Assembly (NCBI GenBank): GCA_964639245.1
Contig: CAZXCU010000010.1
Span: forward strand, 124,001 to 188,000
Length of the DNA stretch: 64,000 nucleotides
Direction of reading: 5' to 3'
DNA from: SB15 sp964639245
GTDB taxonomy: Bacteria; Chloroflexota; Anaerolineae; Aggregatilineales; J027
Within the stretch, counting starts at the first letter, position 1. Each line of letters opens with the position of its first letter. Under the pieces are notes generated by a model that worked only from the letters and a program-made list of their open reading frames with translations, was not told the origin of the DNA and did no database searches. The translations under genes were made by a program, and so were the position numbers. Shown piece by piece: positions 26,502 through 34,914 of the stretch.

Positions 26502-27401
26502 CTAGAAAAACATAGTCAGCAACCAACCAACCACATAAGCTGCCCCGAACCACTTATGCAATCGTGCCGTGTGTACCAATACCAGATGAAGTTCTTTGGC
26601 ATCTTCGCTGGTCGTGGCAATACGGCATAGGCGCAATGTTTCCGGCAGAAAAATCAGTGAAAGGAGGGTAGTCAGGGGGATTTGACCGATTACGACCAGA
26701 ATAACAGTTGTTGCTAGCCCGCCCAGCGTCAAAAAAACATATTCTTGCTGGGCAAAACGTCGCCCAAAACGAACCGCCAAGGTGCGCTTGCCACTCCCTT
26801 TGTCCGCGTCTAAATCGCGCAGATTATTGGCGTGGAGAATGGCGGCGGTTAAAAAGCCAATCGGAATTGCGCCTATGAGCGTTTGGTTGCTGGTTTGTTC
26901 GGTCAGAACATAGTATGTCCCCAGCACAATCAGCGGCCCCATAAAAATAAAGACAGCAATTTCGCCCAGACCGATATAAGCCAGTGCAAACGGCCCGGCG
27001 GTATACAAAATGGCGACTGCAACCCCCGCAATCCCTATCCAGAGAATGAGCAACCCGGTTTGCGAAACCAGATACAGCCCAATCAGCGAACCTATTGCAA
27101 AGCTCAACACGGCCCCCATGAACACTTGGCGGGTAGTTAAATAACCATTTTTGAGGATTAACCCCAAACCATGGGTTTTTTCGGCTTCTACCCCTTTAAC
27201 GTAATCAAAGTATTCATTGGAGAGATTTGCGCCAATTTGCAGCGCGAGTGTGCCTAACAAGGCCAAGCCAAAAAACAGGACATTGAATTTTTCGTCCTGC
27301 AAGGCAATCACCCCGCCCAATGCGATGGGAACATAAGTGGCGGTCAGGCTGCGCGGACGAATGGCCTGATACCAGATTTGAAAAGGGGTGTTCAACGCCA
27401 T
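26502..27401 (-). CDS. menA: 1,4-dihydroxy-2-naphthoate polyprenyltransferase (menaquinone synthesis)
   Basis: 299 residues with about eight to nine membrane helices. The two Mg-diphosphate binding motifs of the UbiA superfamily are visible: NLSNEYFDYVKG (about 61-72) and NNLRDLDADKGSGKRTLA (about 192-209). These fit MenA, which prenylates DHNA to demethylmenaquinone at the membrane. No other men gene is adjacent, so it is an isolated member of the pathway. Confidence 0.9.
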   Translation of the reverse strand: MALNTPFQIWYQAIRPRSLTATYVPIALGGVIALQDEKFNVLFFGLALLGTLALQIGANLSNEYFDYVKGVEAEKTHGLGLILKNGYLTTRQVFMGAVLSFAIGSLIGLYLVSQTGLLILWIGIAGVAVAILYTAGPFALAYIGLGEIAVFIFMGPLIVLGTYYVLTEQTSNQTLIGAIPIGFLTAAILHANNLRDLDADKGSGKRTLAVRFGRRFAQQEYVFLTLGGLATTVILVVIGQIPLTTLLSLIFLPETLRLCRIATTSEDAKELHLVLVHTARLHKWFGAAYVVGWLLTMFF

Positions 27402-27482
27402 GAAAGTTGCTTTTCGTATATCAGATGGATAGCAGGCGAGTCCAAAACAAAATTTTTGAACTCGCCCATATAGACAACCGGG

Positions 27483-29018
27483 TTAGGAGACACGGACACG
27501 GAAGAAATATTCTGCCTGTGTCGTTCCCCAATCAATGCTTACCCGCAGGAAATAGGTGCCTGTGGGGACATCAATGTTAAACAAGACCAGTTTATCGCCG
27601 CGCCGTACATCACTTTGGACGGTTTGTTGGGTTGACGGGTCAAGGAAATCAAAGGTAATTTGCTGCGGACGCGGGCTTTCAGCCGGCAAACGCACCTGAA
27701 TAGCAAAATCTTGGAGCAACTGTACCGAGTCGCCTTCCGATTCCAACGGGCGATTGACACAAATAAGTTCTCCGGCGGCGCTAGTCTGGCAGAAATTCAC
27801 CCCGACAGGTTGATAGGTTTGTCCGGCGAACACGACCACTACCGCAGGAGGTTCGTTGGGCTGTGCCACAGGGGAGGTAGCGCTCGGTTGAATTTCGGCA
27901 AGCGTGGCAGTGGCAACTATTTCAACCGTTGGCGGCACCACCTCTACGGTGGATTCCACAATTCCGACAGTCGTTGCCGAAGGAACAAGTGCTTCGGTGG
28001 TCGGGAGCGGTGTTCCCCCTAAAGCAACAGTGGTCGCTGTTCCGGTTGGTTCAGGCGATGACGTGATGCTCGGTGTCAAGGTGCTGGTGGGTGTGGCAGT
28101 TTCGGTAGGAACAAGGGTTTCCGTTGGTGTTCGGGTCGCTGTCTGGGTGAAGGTTGCGGTGGGTTCATCCGTAGGGGTTAAAGTCGCTGTCGGTGTTTCG
28201 GTTGCTTCTTCCGTTTCGATAATTTCTTCGGTTTCAACAACTTCAAAAGTGGCTACCACAGGTTCTTCGGTGACTTCAGCCGTTTCTATCACCTCTTGCG
28301 TTGGCAGGTCAAGCGGTTCTTCGGTTTCGACCACTTCTTCTGTTTCAACGACTTCCACCGTAGGCGTGGCAGAAGGCAGGGGTTTGGTTGCGCTGGGTTT
28401 GACCGTCGGTGTTGCCGAGGGTTCAACTTCGGTAGCGATTTCTGTAACCTCAACTGCCTGTTCGGTGGTGAGACCCGTCACAATGCCTTCGCTGGTGGGG
28501 GTTTCACCGCTTTCAACTTCTGTCGGGGTTCCTTGAGCCACTTCGGTCCCTGTTCCAGCAGGCAAAATATTGATCGCAAAACGGTAGCTGACAAACGCCG
28601 ATACCCCTGCCACATTATCATAAAGAGCATCCACTTGGACAATGTGGCTGCCTATCCCATAATTGGCATCAAAAATGGCCTGCTGTGGATTGGGTAAATC
28701 TAGGGGCTGCGTAACTTCATCGTTGATGATACGACTCAGCACCAAACGATTCGGGGCATCGCCTTCCACCAGCACGGTAACCTGCTGTCCATCTTCAATT
28801 TGAAGGGGGGAAGTCAAAGGCGGAACAGCCGTAAAATTACACTGGTTGTTTTTTGTGGATACCGGCCAGCAGTAAGCATAAATCGCTTCTTCGGCGGTCT
28901 GGTTGCCCACATTCAACCGGATAATTGGCCTTGCTGCAACTTGGGCAGCCGGTGCAAGCGCCAACAACGACACCCCCAAAACAATCACGAGCCAGATAAG
29001 AAGTTGTTTTTTCATCAC
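27483..29018 (-). CDS. Exported Thr/Pro/Glu-rich stalk protein of unknown function
   Basis: 511 residues with a signal peptide (about 1-29). A folded N-terminal region (about 30-150, with two Cys and SHIVQVDALYDNVAGVSAFV) is followed by about 220 residues of low complexity built from T, P, E, S and V (ETEEVVETEEP, TPTATLTPTDEPTATFT), then a C-terminal beta domain (about 395-511). The linker looks like a mucin-like cell-wall stalk and would be heavily O-glycosylated if the host does so. The terminal domain is PPC/Ig-like by pattern only. The gene starts a few bases after the yjjX stop. Confidence 0.65.
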   Translation of the reverse strand: MMKKQLLIWLVIVLGVSLLALAPAAQVAARPIIRLNVGNQTAEEAIYAYCWPVSTKNNQCNFTAVPPLTSPLQIEDGQQVTVLVEGDAPNRLVLSRIINDEVTQPLDLPNPQQAIFDANYGIGSHIVQVDALYDNVAGVSAFVSYRFAINILPAGTGTEVAQGTPTEVESGETPTSEGIVTGLTTEQAVEVTEIATEVEPSATPTVKPSATKPLPSATPTVEVVETEEVVETEEPLDLPTQEVIETAEVTEEPVVATFEVVETEEIIETEEATETPTATLTPTDEPTATFTQTATRTPTETLVPTETATPTSTLTPSITSSPEPTGTATTVALGGTPLPTTEALVPSATTVGIVESTVEVVPPTVEIVATATLAEIQPSATSPVAQPNEPPAVVVVFAGQTYQPVGVNFCQTSAAGELICVNRPLESEGDSVQLLQDFAIQVRLPAESPRPQQITFDFLDPSTQQTVQSDVRRGDKLVLFNIDVPTGTYFLRVSIDWGTTQAEYFFRVRVS

Positions 29019-29021
29019 AGG

Positions 29022-29552
29022 TTACACCCTTAGTTTGTAGAGATTGGGACTTCGGAAAGGCGCTGCCGCCAATCGAATAATATGTTCATAAGCCAATTGG
29101 CGGCTCAGGAGTCCATCGGTCAAAATACCAATCGCCCCTTCTTGATGTTTGGTATTTTCCCGTCCAACCAACTGATCCATCGCCAGCCCTAATTCTGTCC
29201 CAGAGCGTACCGCCGCCGCTACCGAGTCGGGCAGCATCAGATGACTGCCACCGCCAATGCCACAACTGCCATCCTCATGCAAAATAACGCACCACGCACA
29301 GGTCATCAACCCAAAATCCGTTTCAATGACCCCGCCTTCTAAACCAACCCCGATTGATGCTTGGGGAGTTTCCAGCGCGGCTTTGGCCCGATGATACGCA
29401 CCCTGACGGGTTTCAGCATCACCTACGGGTTGTGCTTGCACCCCGGAAGGCACAGACACCCCCCAAAAATGTGCTTCTGGGAACACAAGCGTCAGGACAT
29501 TTTGGGCGGCAGCAAGTTTTACAGGATTGGTTGAGCCAATCGCAAGGTACAT
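29022..29552 (-). CDS. yjjX: Inosine/xanthosine triphosphatase, YjjX family
   Basis: 176 residues, the typical family length. Conserved features: N-terminal AIGSTNPVKLAAAQ, SVPSGVQAQPVGDAETRQGAYHRA (substrate pocket), VGLEGGV and TDGLLSRQLAYE near the C-terminus. These enzymes hydrolyse oxidised or deaminated purine NTPs (ITP, XTP), cleaning the nucleotide pool. The stop is three bases ahead of the stalk-protein gene, suggesting one transcript. Confidence 0.9.
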   Translation of the reverse strand: MYLAIGSTNPVKLAAAQNVLTLVFPEAHFWGVSVPSGVQAQPVGDAETRQGAYHRAKAALETPQASIGVGLEGGVIETDFGLMTCAWCVILHEDGSCGIGGGSHLMLPDSVAAAVRSGTELGLAMDQLVGRENTKHQEGAIGILTDGLLSRQLAYEHIIRLAAAPFRSPNLYKLRV

Positions 29553-29616
29553 TTCGCTATCACGCTCTGTTTAATGAGGGGCATTGTAGCATTGACCGCA
29601 AATAACCGCCAAATAA

Positions 29617-30138
29617 TTAACGGGCGTGTTTTGCTGCGTCTAAGGCCACCTCAAAATTTACTTCCTGTCCCAAGACCGGCACATATTCAGCATGAATGAC
29701 TTTGTTGTTTTTATCCAGCACAAAAACAGCCCGCTGATTCACCCGCCAATCAAGGTCATGGACTCCGTAATCATCGGAAAATTGCATGTCTTTGTGTGAG
29801 GAAAGTGTTTCGGTACGTTCAATGCCTTCGGCCCCACACCAGCGCCGTTGAGCAAAGGGCAGGTCGGAACTAATCGTTAAAATGACAATATCCTCGCTCA
29901 TATTCGCTGCTTCTTGGTTAAAGCGGCGGGTTTGGGCGCTGCACACACGGGTATCTAAGGACGGCACGCAGCTCAAGATTTTAATTTTTCCCTCATAATC
30001 TTGCAGGGTACGGATAGTTTGGTCATTGGCAACCAATCGAAAATCCGGGGCGGTTTCGCCAATTTCAAGCATTCGCCCGCGGACAGGATGCCATTTTTCC
30101 CCAACCTGCATTCCGTTCGGACGTTCTATATAATTCAT
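29617..30138 (-). CDS. tpx: Thiol peroxidase (Tpx-type peroxiredoxin)
   Basis: 173 residues. The peroxidatic motif PSLDTRVC (about 60-67) and the resolving-Cys region FAQRRWCGAEG (about 94-104) are both present, typical of atypical 2-Cys Tpx, which reduces lipid and organic peroxides using thioredoxin. DYGVHDLDWRVNQRAVFVLD is the family C-terminal motif. The N-terminus (YIERPNGMQVGEKW) fits a normal start. Divergent from dgt. Confidence 0.93.
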   Translation of the reverse strand: MNYIERPNGMQVGEKWHPVRGRMLEIGETAPDFRLVANDQTIRTLQDYEGKIKILSCVPSLDTRVCSAQTRRFNQEAANMSEDIVILTISSDLPFAQRRWCGAEGIERTETLSSHKDMQFSDDYGVHDLDWRVNQRAVFVLDKNNKVIHAEYVPVLGQEVNFEVALDAAKHAR

Positions 30139-30219
30139 GGTTTGCTCCTTTTCACAAAATAAAGTCCAATGCAGATACTAACCGAATTGGCTACAATCGT
30201 CACAAAGTGAGGCGGAATT

Positions 30220-31377
30220 ATGCGGCATACCCGACAGCATTTTGAAGAAATTGAAGCCCAAACCCTTGCCTCTTATGCGCTCAAGAGCAAAGACAGCAAA
30301 GGCCGATTTCATGACGAACCGGAATCGGAGTATCGCACGCGCTTTCAGCGTGACCGCGACAGGATTTTGCATACCACCGCTTTCCGCCGCTTGGAATATA
30401 AAACGCAGGTTTTTGTCAATTACGAAGGCGATTATTACCGTACCCGTTTAACCCATACCTTGGAAGTCGCCCAAGTTGGACGGACGATTGCGCGGGCGTT
30501 GGGTGCGAATGAGGATTTGGTTGAGGGAATCGCGCTGGGGCATGATTTAGGCCACTCCCCATTTGGACATGCCGGAGAAGCCACATTGCATGGGCTGTTA
30601 CAAGAGTACGGCGGATTCGAGCATAATAAACAAAGTTATCGAATTTTGACCGAGCTTGAAAAACGCTATCCCCAATGGAATGGCTTAAACCTGACCTATG
30701 AGCTGCTCGAAGGCATCATCAAACATGAAACCACCTACGATTTGCGCGATGCGGAACGTAAGGGTTTTTCGCCCGAATTACATGCCAGCTTGGAAGCGCA
30801 AATTGCTAATTTCTCGGACGAATTGGCCTATAGCGCTCATGATTTGGATGATGGACTGCGGTCTGGTTTGCTGGCAGCCCATCAATTAAAAGGGGTGGAA
30901 GCATGGGAAAAATGCTGTGAGGCGGTGGGCTGGCAAGGCATTGAATTGGACGAAATGACCCGCCATCAGATGATACGGCATTTTATCAATTGGCAGGTGA
31001 CGGATGTGATTGAACATACCAGCCAGCAAATCGACCAGCACAATCTGCAAACCCCGTTAGACATTCAAAAAATGCCGTATCCGGTGGTTGACCATTCTCA
31101 TACGCTGAAAACCATGAACCATGAACTGAAAACATTTCTGTATGAAAATTTGTATCGGCATTATCGGGTAGTCCGCATGAGCAAAAAGGCGGGACGATTC
31201 ATTACCGATTTGTTTAATGCCTTTGTCCAAGAATCGCGTCAACTTCCACTCACCACCCAACACCGTATTCAAGAAGTAGGCTTGCATCGGGCCGTCGCAG
31301 ATTACATTGCAGGAATGACTGACCGCTATGCTTTGCAAGAATGGGAGCGCCTATTCAACCCCTTTGAGCGTCCGTGA
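30220..31377 (+). CDS. dgt: dGTPase-like deoxynucleoside triphosphate triphosphohydrolase
   Basis: 385 residues, close to the type 2 dGTPase length. HD-domain metal ligands: THTLEVAQVGR (about 78-88) and GHDLGHSPFGHAGE (about 107-120), with a distal SAHDLDDGLRSG motif (Asp ligand). The enzyme removes the triphosphate from dNTPs, controlling nucleotide pools. The start ATG has GTGAGGCGG upstream. GreA follows after about 80 bases. Confidence 0.92.
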   Translation: MRHTRQHFEEIEAQTLASYALKSKDSKGRFHDEPESEYRTRFQRDRDRILHTTAFRRLEYKTQVFVNYEGDYYRTRLTHTLEVAQVGRTIARALGANEDLVEGIALGHDLGHSPFGHAGEATLHGLLQEYGGFEHNKQSYRILTELEKRYPQWNGLNLTYELLEGIIKHETTYDLRDAERKGFSPELHASLEAQIANFSDELAYSAHDLDDGLRSGLLAAHQLKGVEAWEKCCEAVGWQGIELDEMTRHQMIRHFINWQVTDVIEHTSQQIDQHNLQTPLDIQKMPYPVVDHSHTLKTMNHELKTFLYENLYRHYRVVRMSKKAGRFITDLFNAFVQESRQLPLTTQHRIQEVGLHRAVADYIAGMTDRYALQEWERLFNPFERP

Positions 31378-31460
31378 CACCCTGTTATACAAGCCTGTTT
31401 GGTGGTACTCTATAAGTCATCCGGCCTGTACTTTCAATGAAGCATTTTGAGGTTTATATC

Positions 31461-31931
31461 ATGAATGAACAGAGTTATTTAACGGCTGAAGGCAAAGCCA
31501 AATTAGAAAATGAATATAAAGAGCTTTTAGAAATTAAACGTCCCGAACTGGCCGCCAAACTTAAAGAGGCGATTGCCCAAGGGGACTTGAAAGAAAATGC
31601 TGATTATCATGATGCCAAAGAACAGCAGGCGTTTTTAGAAGGCCGCATTAAGGAAATTGAAAGTATTCTTCGTTCGGCAGTGCTGATCGAAGAAAACACA
31701 AGCAGCAAAGGTCGTATCGTCGTGGGGAGTGAAGTTACGGTGCTGGAAGATGGGGAAGACACCCCGGAAACCTATAAAATTGTGGGGGCTGCCGAAGCCC
31801 ACCCCGCACAAGGACGCATTTCCAACGAAAGTCCCCTCGGTGCAGCCCTACTGACCAAGAAAAAAGGCGATAAAGTCACGGTGAAATCGCCGGATGGGGA
31901 AACCCGCTTCAAAGTGGTGGATGTTAAATAG
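31461..31931 (+). CDS. greA: Transcription elongation factor GreA
   Basis: 156 residues from ATG 31461 (GAGG 8 bases upstream), exactly the normal length; the longer frame from 31437 adds an unlikely leader. The N-terminal coiled coil with the acidic tip GDLKENADYHDAKE (about 40-53) enters the RNA polymerase secondary channel to stimulate transcript cleavage. The C-terminal FKBP-like domain has SNESPLGAALLTKKKGDKV. All key acidic residues are present. Confidence 0.96.
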   Translation: MNEQSYLTAEGKAKLENEYKELLEIKRPELAAKLKEAIAQGDLKENADYHDAKEQQAFLEGRIKEIESILRSAVLIEENTSSKGRIVVGSEVTVLEDGEDTPETYKIVGAAEAHPAQGRISNESPLGAALLTKKKGDKVTVKSPDGETRFKVVDVK

Positions 31932-32000
31932 CACTCTTTTTAAGTTTACTTTCCTACCCTTTGGGGATAAATGCCCCATCTGGTTTTTGACACAAAAGCC

Positions 32001-32009
32001 TGTTAAAAT
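32001..32009 (+). promoter_or_regulatory. Extended -10 promoter of the thiamine transport operon
   Basis: TGTTAAAAT: TG extension one base ahead of TAAAAT (32004-32009). A start near 32016 would put the riboswitch at the very 5' end of the transcript. A TTGACA at 31987 is too close (11-base spacer) to serve as its -35. Confidence 0.5.
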
Positions 32010-32027
32010 TTGAACACTATCGTCTTT

Positions 32028-32119
32028 CAGGGGAGTCTGTGCCAACAGGCTGAGAGGGTGCGTAAAGCCGCACCGACCCTTATACCTGACCCAGATCATG
32101 CTGGCGTAGGAAGGAAGAA
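32028..32119 (+). promoter_or_regulatory. TPP riboswitch (THI element)
   Basis: The conserved pyrimidine-sensor core CTGAGAGGG and the pyrophosphate-sensor segment CTTATACCTGACCCAGATCATGCTGGCGTAGG are present in order, with a variable GC hairpin (GGTGCG...CGCACC) between them. It binds thiamine diphosphate. A terminator hairpin follows 28 bases later, so switching by premature termination of the thiBPQ transcript is expected. Confidence 0.95.
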
Positions 32120-32122
32120 ACC

Positions 32123-32146
32123 ATGACAAATACCCCCCATTTTTAG
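32123..32146 (+). CDS. Possible 7-codon leader peptide between the riboswitch and its terminator
   Basis: ATG ACA AAT ACC CCC CAT TTT TAG encodes MTNTPHF. An AAGGAAG sequence lies about 7 bases upstream, shared with the 3' strand of the riboswitch P1. The stop codon ends on the base before the terminator stem. It may be coincidence; no conservation can be tested here. Confidence 0.2.
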   Translation: MTNTPHF

Positions 32147-32177
32147 CAGCCACTTGAGTTTTCACTGGCTGTTTTTT
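32147..32177 (+). terminator. Riboswitch-controlled terminator
   Basis: CAGCCA (32147-32152) pairs with TGGCTG (32166-32171), followed by six T. It lies between the TPP aptamer and thiB, the expected place for an expression platform. Confidence 0.75.
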
Positions 32178-32209
32178 GTTTTCACTTCCCATGTGAAAGG
32201 AGCATTTCA

Positions 32210-33256
32210 ATGGTAAAACGCCTTATTTTGTTGTCTCTGTTGATGGCGGGATTGCTGCCTATCCCGGTGAGCGCAGCCCAAGAGGATGTGGTTACGCTGG
32301 TCACACACGACAGCTTTAATGTCAGCGAAGATGTGCTGCAAGCCTTTGAGGATGAGTCGGGCTTGAAAGTCGAGATTTTACAGATCGGGGATGCCGGGAC
32401 ACTCACCAATCAGGCCGTCTTGAGTGCCGATAACCCGCTGGGCGATGTCATTTTTGGCATTGACAACACCTTTTTAGGGCGGGCATTGGCGGCGGATATT
32501 TTTGAGCCGTATCTTTCCCCTGCGCTGGCGACTATTCCCGAAGAATTTTGGGTGGATACCGACAACCGTGTCACGCCGATTGACTACGGGGATGTATGCT
32601 TGAATTATGACATTGCCTATTTTGAGGAAAATGGGCTAGATATTCCGAACAGCCTGACCGATTTAACCGATGAAAAATATCAAGAGTTGCTGGTGGTGCA
32701 GAATCCGGCAACGTCCTCGCCCGGCTTGGCCTTTTTGCTGGCAACCATCGTTGAATTTGGCACTGAGGGCGATTACACCTATCTGGATTACTGGGAGGAT
32801 TTAATCGACAACGGTGCGCTAGTGGTGGAGGATTGGACAAGCGCCTACTATGGTGAATTTTCGCTGGCAGGTGGGGATTATCCGCTCGTTGTTAGTTATG
32901 CCAGCAGCCCACCTGTGGAAGTCCTGTTTGCTGACCCGCCCGTGGATTCAGCATTAACCGGCAGTGTTATTGGGGATGGCACATGCTTCCGCCAGATCGA
33001 ATTCGCCGGGGTACTAAAAGGTGCGGATAATGTGACCGGGGCGCAGCAGTTCATTGATTTTCTGTTGAGCAAGGAATTTCAGGAAGATATTCCCCTGCAA
33101 ATGTTCGTGTTTCCGGTCAATCCAGCCGCCGAACTGCCCGATTTATTTGTGGATTATGCAGCCATCCCCGAAAAGCCTGCTCGTATGACCATTGAAGACA
33201 TTGATGCAGGCCGCGAACAGTGGATTCAGGCATGGACAGAAACCGTTTTGCGCTAA
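32210..33256 (+). CDS. thiB: Thiamine ABC transporter substrate-binding protein
   Basis: 348 residues with a signal peptide (1-22, ending VSAA) and AAAGGAG upstream of the ATG. The ThiB/TbpA pattern is clear: VTLVTHDSFNVSEDVLQAFEDESG, GDVIFGIDNTFLGRAL, NYDIAYFEENGLDIP, SPGLAFLLATI, FPVNPAAELP. It captures thiamine or its phosphates outside the membrane. Expression is controlled by the TPP riboswitch just upstream, which supports the substrate. It overlaps thiP by about 25 bases. Confidence 0.94.
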   Translation: MVKRLILLSLLMAGLLPIPVSAAQEDVVTLVTHDSFNVSEDVLQAFEDESGLKVEILQIGDAGTLTNQAVLSADNPLGDVIFGIDNTFLGRALAADIFEPYLSPALATIPEEFWVDTDNRVTPIDYGDVCLNYDIAYFEENGLDIPNSLTDLTDEKYQELLVVQNPATSSPGLAFLLATIVEFGTEGDYTYLDYWEDLIDNGALVVEDWTSAYYGEFSLAGGDYPLVVSYASSPPVEVLFADPPVDSALTGSVIGDGTCFRQIEFAGVLKGADNVTGAQQFIDFLLSKEFQEDIPLQMFVFPVNPAAELPDLFVDYAAIPEKPARMTIEDIDAGREQWIQAWTETVLR

Positions 33257-34914
33257 TCGAACGCGCAGCAGGGCGTGGGTTGCTGCTCATGCCCCTGCTT
33301 TTTCTGGCGCTGTTCTTTTTTTATCCGCTTGCCGCGATTCTGGAATTTAGCCTACTGGATGATGGCAGCTTGAATTTGCGCGTTTTTGAGGAGGTCTTAA
33401 CCGATTCCTATTACCTCAAAACCCTGTGGTTCACAACATGGCAAGCGGCGGTTTCAACCCTGCTCACTTTAGCCGCCGCATTTCCAGCAGCGCATGTGTT
33501 TGCAAAATATCAATTTTGGGGAAAATCGCTCCTCTTGGCGCTGGCAACGATTCCGTTTGTGCTGCCGACAGTGGTGGTGGCAACGGCATTTTTAGCCCTG
33601 CTTGGCGAGAACAGTACGCTTAATTCATGGCTGATGCAACTTTTCAATCGGGATGAACCACCCATCCAACTGGAACGCACCCAAGAAATCATTTTTCTCG
33701 CCCATGTGTTTTATAATTATGCGATTGCCCTGCGAATTATCAGCAGTTTTTGGGGTAGCCAGAACCAGCGGATTCAAGAAGCTGCTCGCATGTTGGGCGC
33801 AAATCGGCTGACCATCTTTTATAGAATCACCTTGCCCTTGCTCATGCCGGCTGTGACCGCCGCCGCCGCGCTGGTATTCATGTTCTGTTTTACCAGTTTC
33901 GGGGTGGTGCGAATTTTGGGTGGGTTGCGCTATGCCACGCTGGAAGTTGAAATTCATTATCAGGCCACAGCCATTTTTGATTTACCCACAGCGGCGGCTT
34001 TGTCGCTGATTCAACTCGTGGCGACTTTAAGCATGATGGTCATTTACACGGGGTTTCAGCGAACACGCCCGCTACAATTACAATCTGCCAGACAAACCGC
34101 CCGCCCGCCACGCACCCCCTCTGAAAAAATCTGGGTCATGTTCAATCTGCTGGTGATGGCAGTCCTCATTTTTGCGCCTATTTTCGCGCTGGTTGAACGC
34201 TCCTTGACGCTGGGAGAAGATGATTTCACCACCCATTATTATGAACAACTGAATGAAAATCCGCGTCGTTCCCTGTTTGTTGTTCCCCCCACCACGGCTA
34301 TCCAAAATTCGCTGGAATATGCAGGGCTGGCAACCGTGTTTTCGGTAGTTCTAGGGACATTGGCAGCCTATTTGTTAAATCAAAAAGGGTGGTTTTCGCG
34401 CTGGCTGGATCCTATTTTTATGCTCCCCTTAGCAGCGAGTGCGGTTACATTGGGGTTTGGCTTTATCATTGGTTTAGACACCCCCCCGCTTGATTTACGC
34501 AGTTCCTATTGGCTTGTCCCGATTGCTCACACATTGGTAGCGATGCCATTTGTTGTGCGAAGTGTGTTACCCGCATTACGAAGCATTAAACCTTCTTTAG
34601 GAGAAGCAGCTGCTGTGATGGGGGCAACACGCTGGGTACGCTGGCGAAAAATCGAACTCCCGTTGATTGCGCGGAGTATTGTGGTCGGGGCAACTTTTGC
34701 TTTCACCATCAGCATGGGAGAATTTGGTGCATCGAGTTTTGTTGCCCGTCCGAATAATCCCACGATTCCAATTGTTATTTACCGCTTTTTGGGGCAGCCG
34801 GGCGAACTTAATTATGGGCAGGCACTGGCAATGAGTGTGATTTTGATGTTGGTTTGTGCGGCGGGATTTATCCTCATTGAGCGCTTTAACCGAGCTGTTG
34901 CAGGAGGATTTTAA
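33232..34914 (+). CDS. thiP: Thiamine ABC transporter permease (fused two-half ThiP type)
   Basis: 560 residues from ATG 33232; a GTG at 33220 is an alternative. About twelve helices in two homologous halves, each with an EAA loop (IQEAARMLGANRLTIFYRITLP at about 180 and LGEAAAVMGATRWVRWRKIELP at about 460), the duplicated arrangement of ThiP. It carries thiamine delivered by ThiB. Its TAA shares a base with the ATG of the ATPase gene (TAATG). Confidence 0.93.
   Translation: MDRNRFALIERAAGRGLLLMPLLFLALFFFYPLAAILEFSLLDDGSLNLRVFEEVLTDSYYLKTLWFTTWQAAVSTLLTLAAAFPAAHVFAKYQFWGKSLLLALATIPFVLPTVVVATAFLALLGENSTLNSWLMQLFNRDEPPIQLERTQEIIFLAHVFYNYAIALRIISSFWGSQNQRIQEAARMLGANRLTIFYRITLPLLMPAVTAAAALVFMFCFTSFGVVRILGGLRYATLEVEIHYQATAIFDLPTAAALSLIQLVATLSMMVIYTGFQRTRPLQLQSARQTARPPRTPSEKIWVMFNLLVMAVLIFAPIFALVERSLTLGEDDFTTHYYEQLNENPRRSLFVVPPTTAIQNSLEYAGLATVFSVVLGTLAAYLLNQKGWFSRWLDPIFMLPLAASAVTLGFGFIIGLDTPPLDLRSSYWLVPIAHTLVAMPFVVRSVLPALRSIKPSLGEAAAVMGATRWVRWRKIELPLIARSIVVGATFAFTISMGEFGASSFVARPNNPTIPIVIYRFLGQPGELNYGQALAMSVILMLVCAAGFILIERFNRAVAGGF

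Noticed and set aside
27900..28500. CRISPR or satellite array in the repetitive region
   Set aside because: Repeats are irregular codon-level Thr/Pro/Glu repeats inside one coding frame, without constant spacer length.
27904..28536. 210-codon plus-strand frame rich in Gly/Ser/Val
   Set aside because: Shadow of the Thr/Pro/Glu-rich repeat region of the minus-strand stalk protein.
31987..31992. TTGACA as -35 of the riboswitch promoter
   Set aside because: Only 11 bases separate it from the TAAAAT, too close for sigma70; the extended -10 explains the start better.
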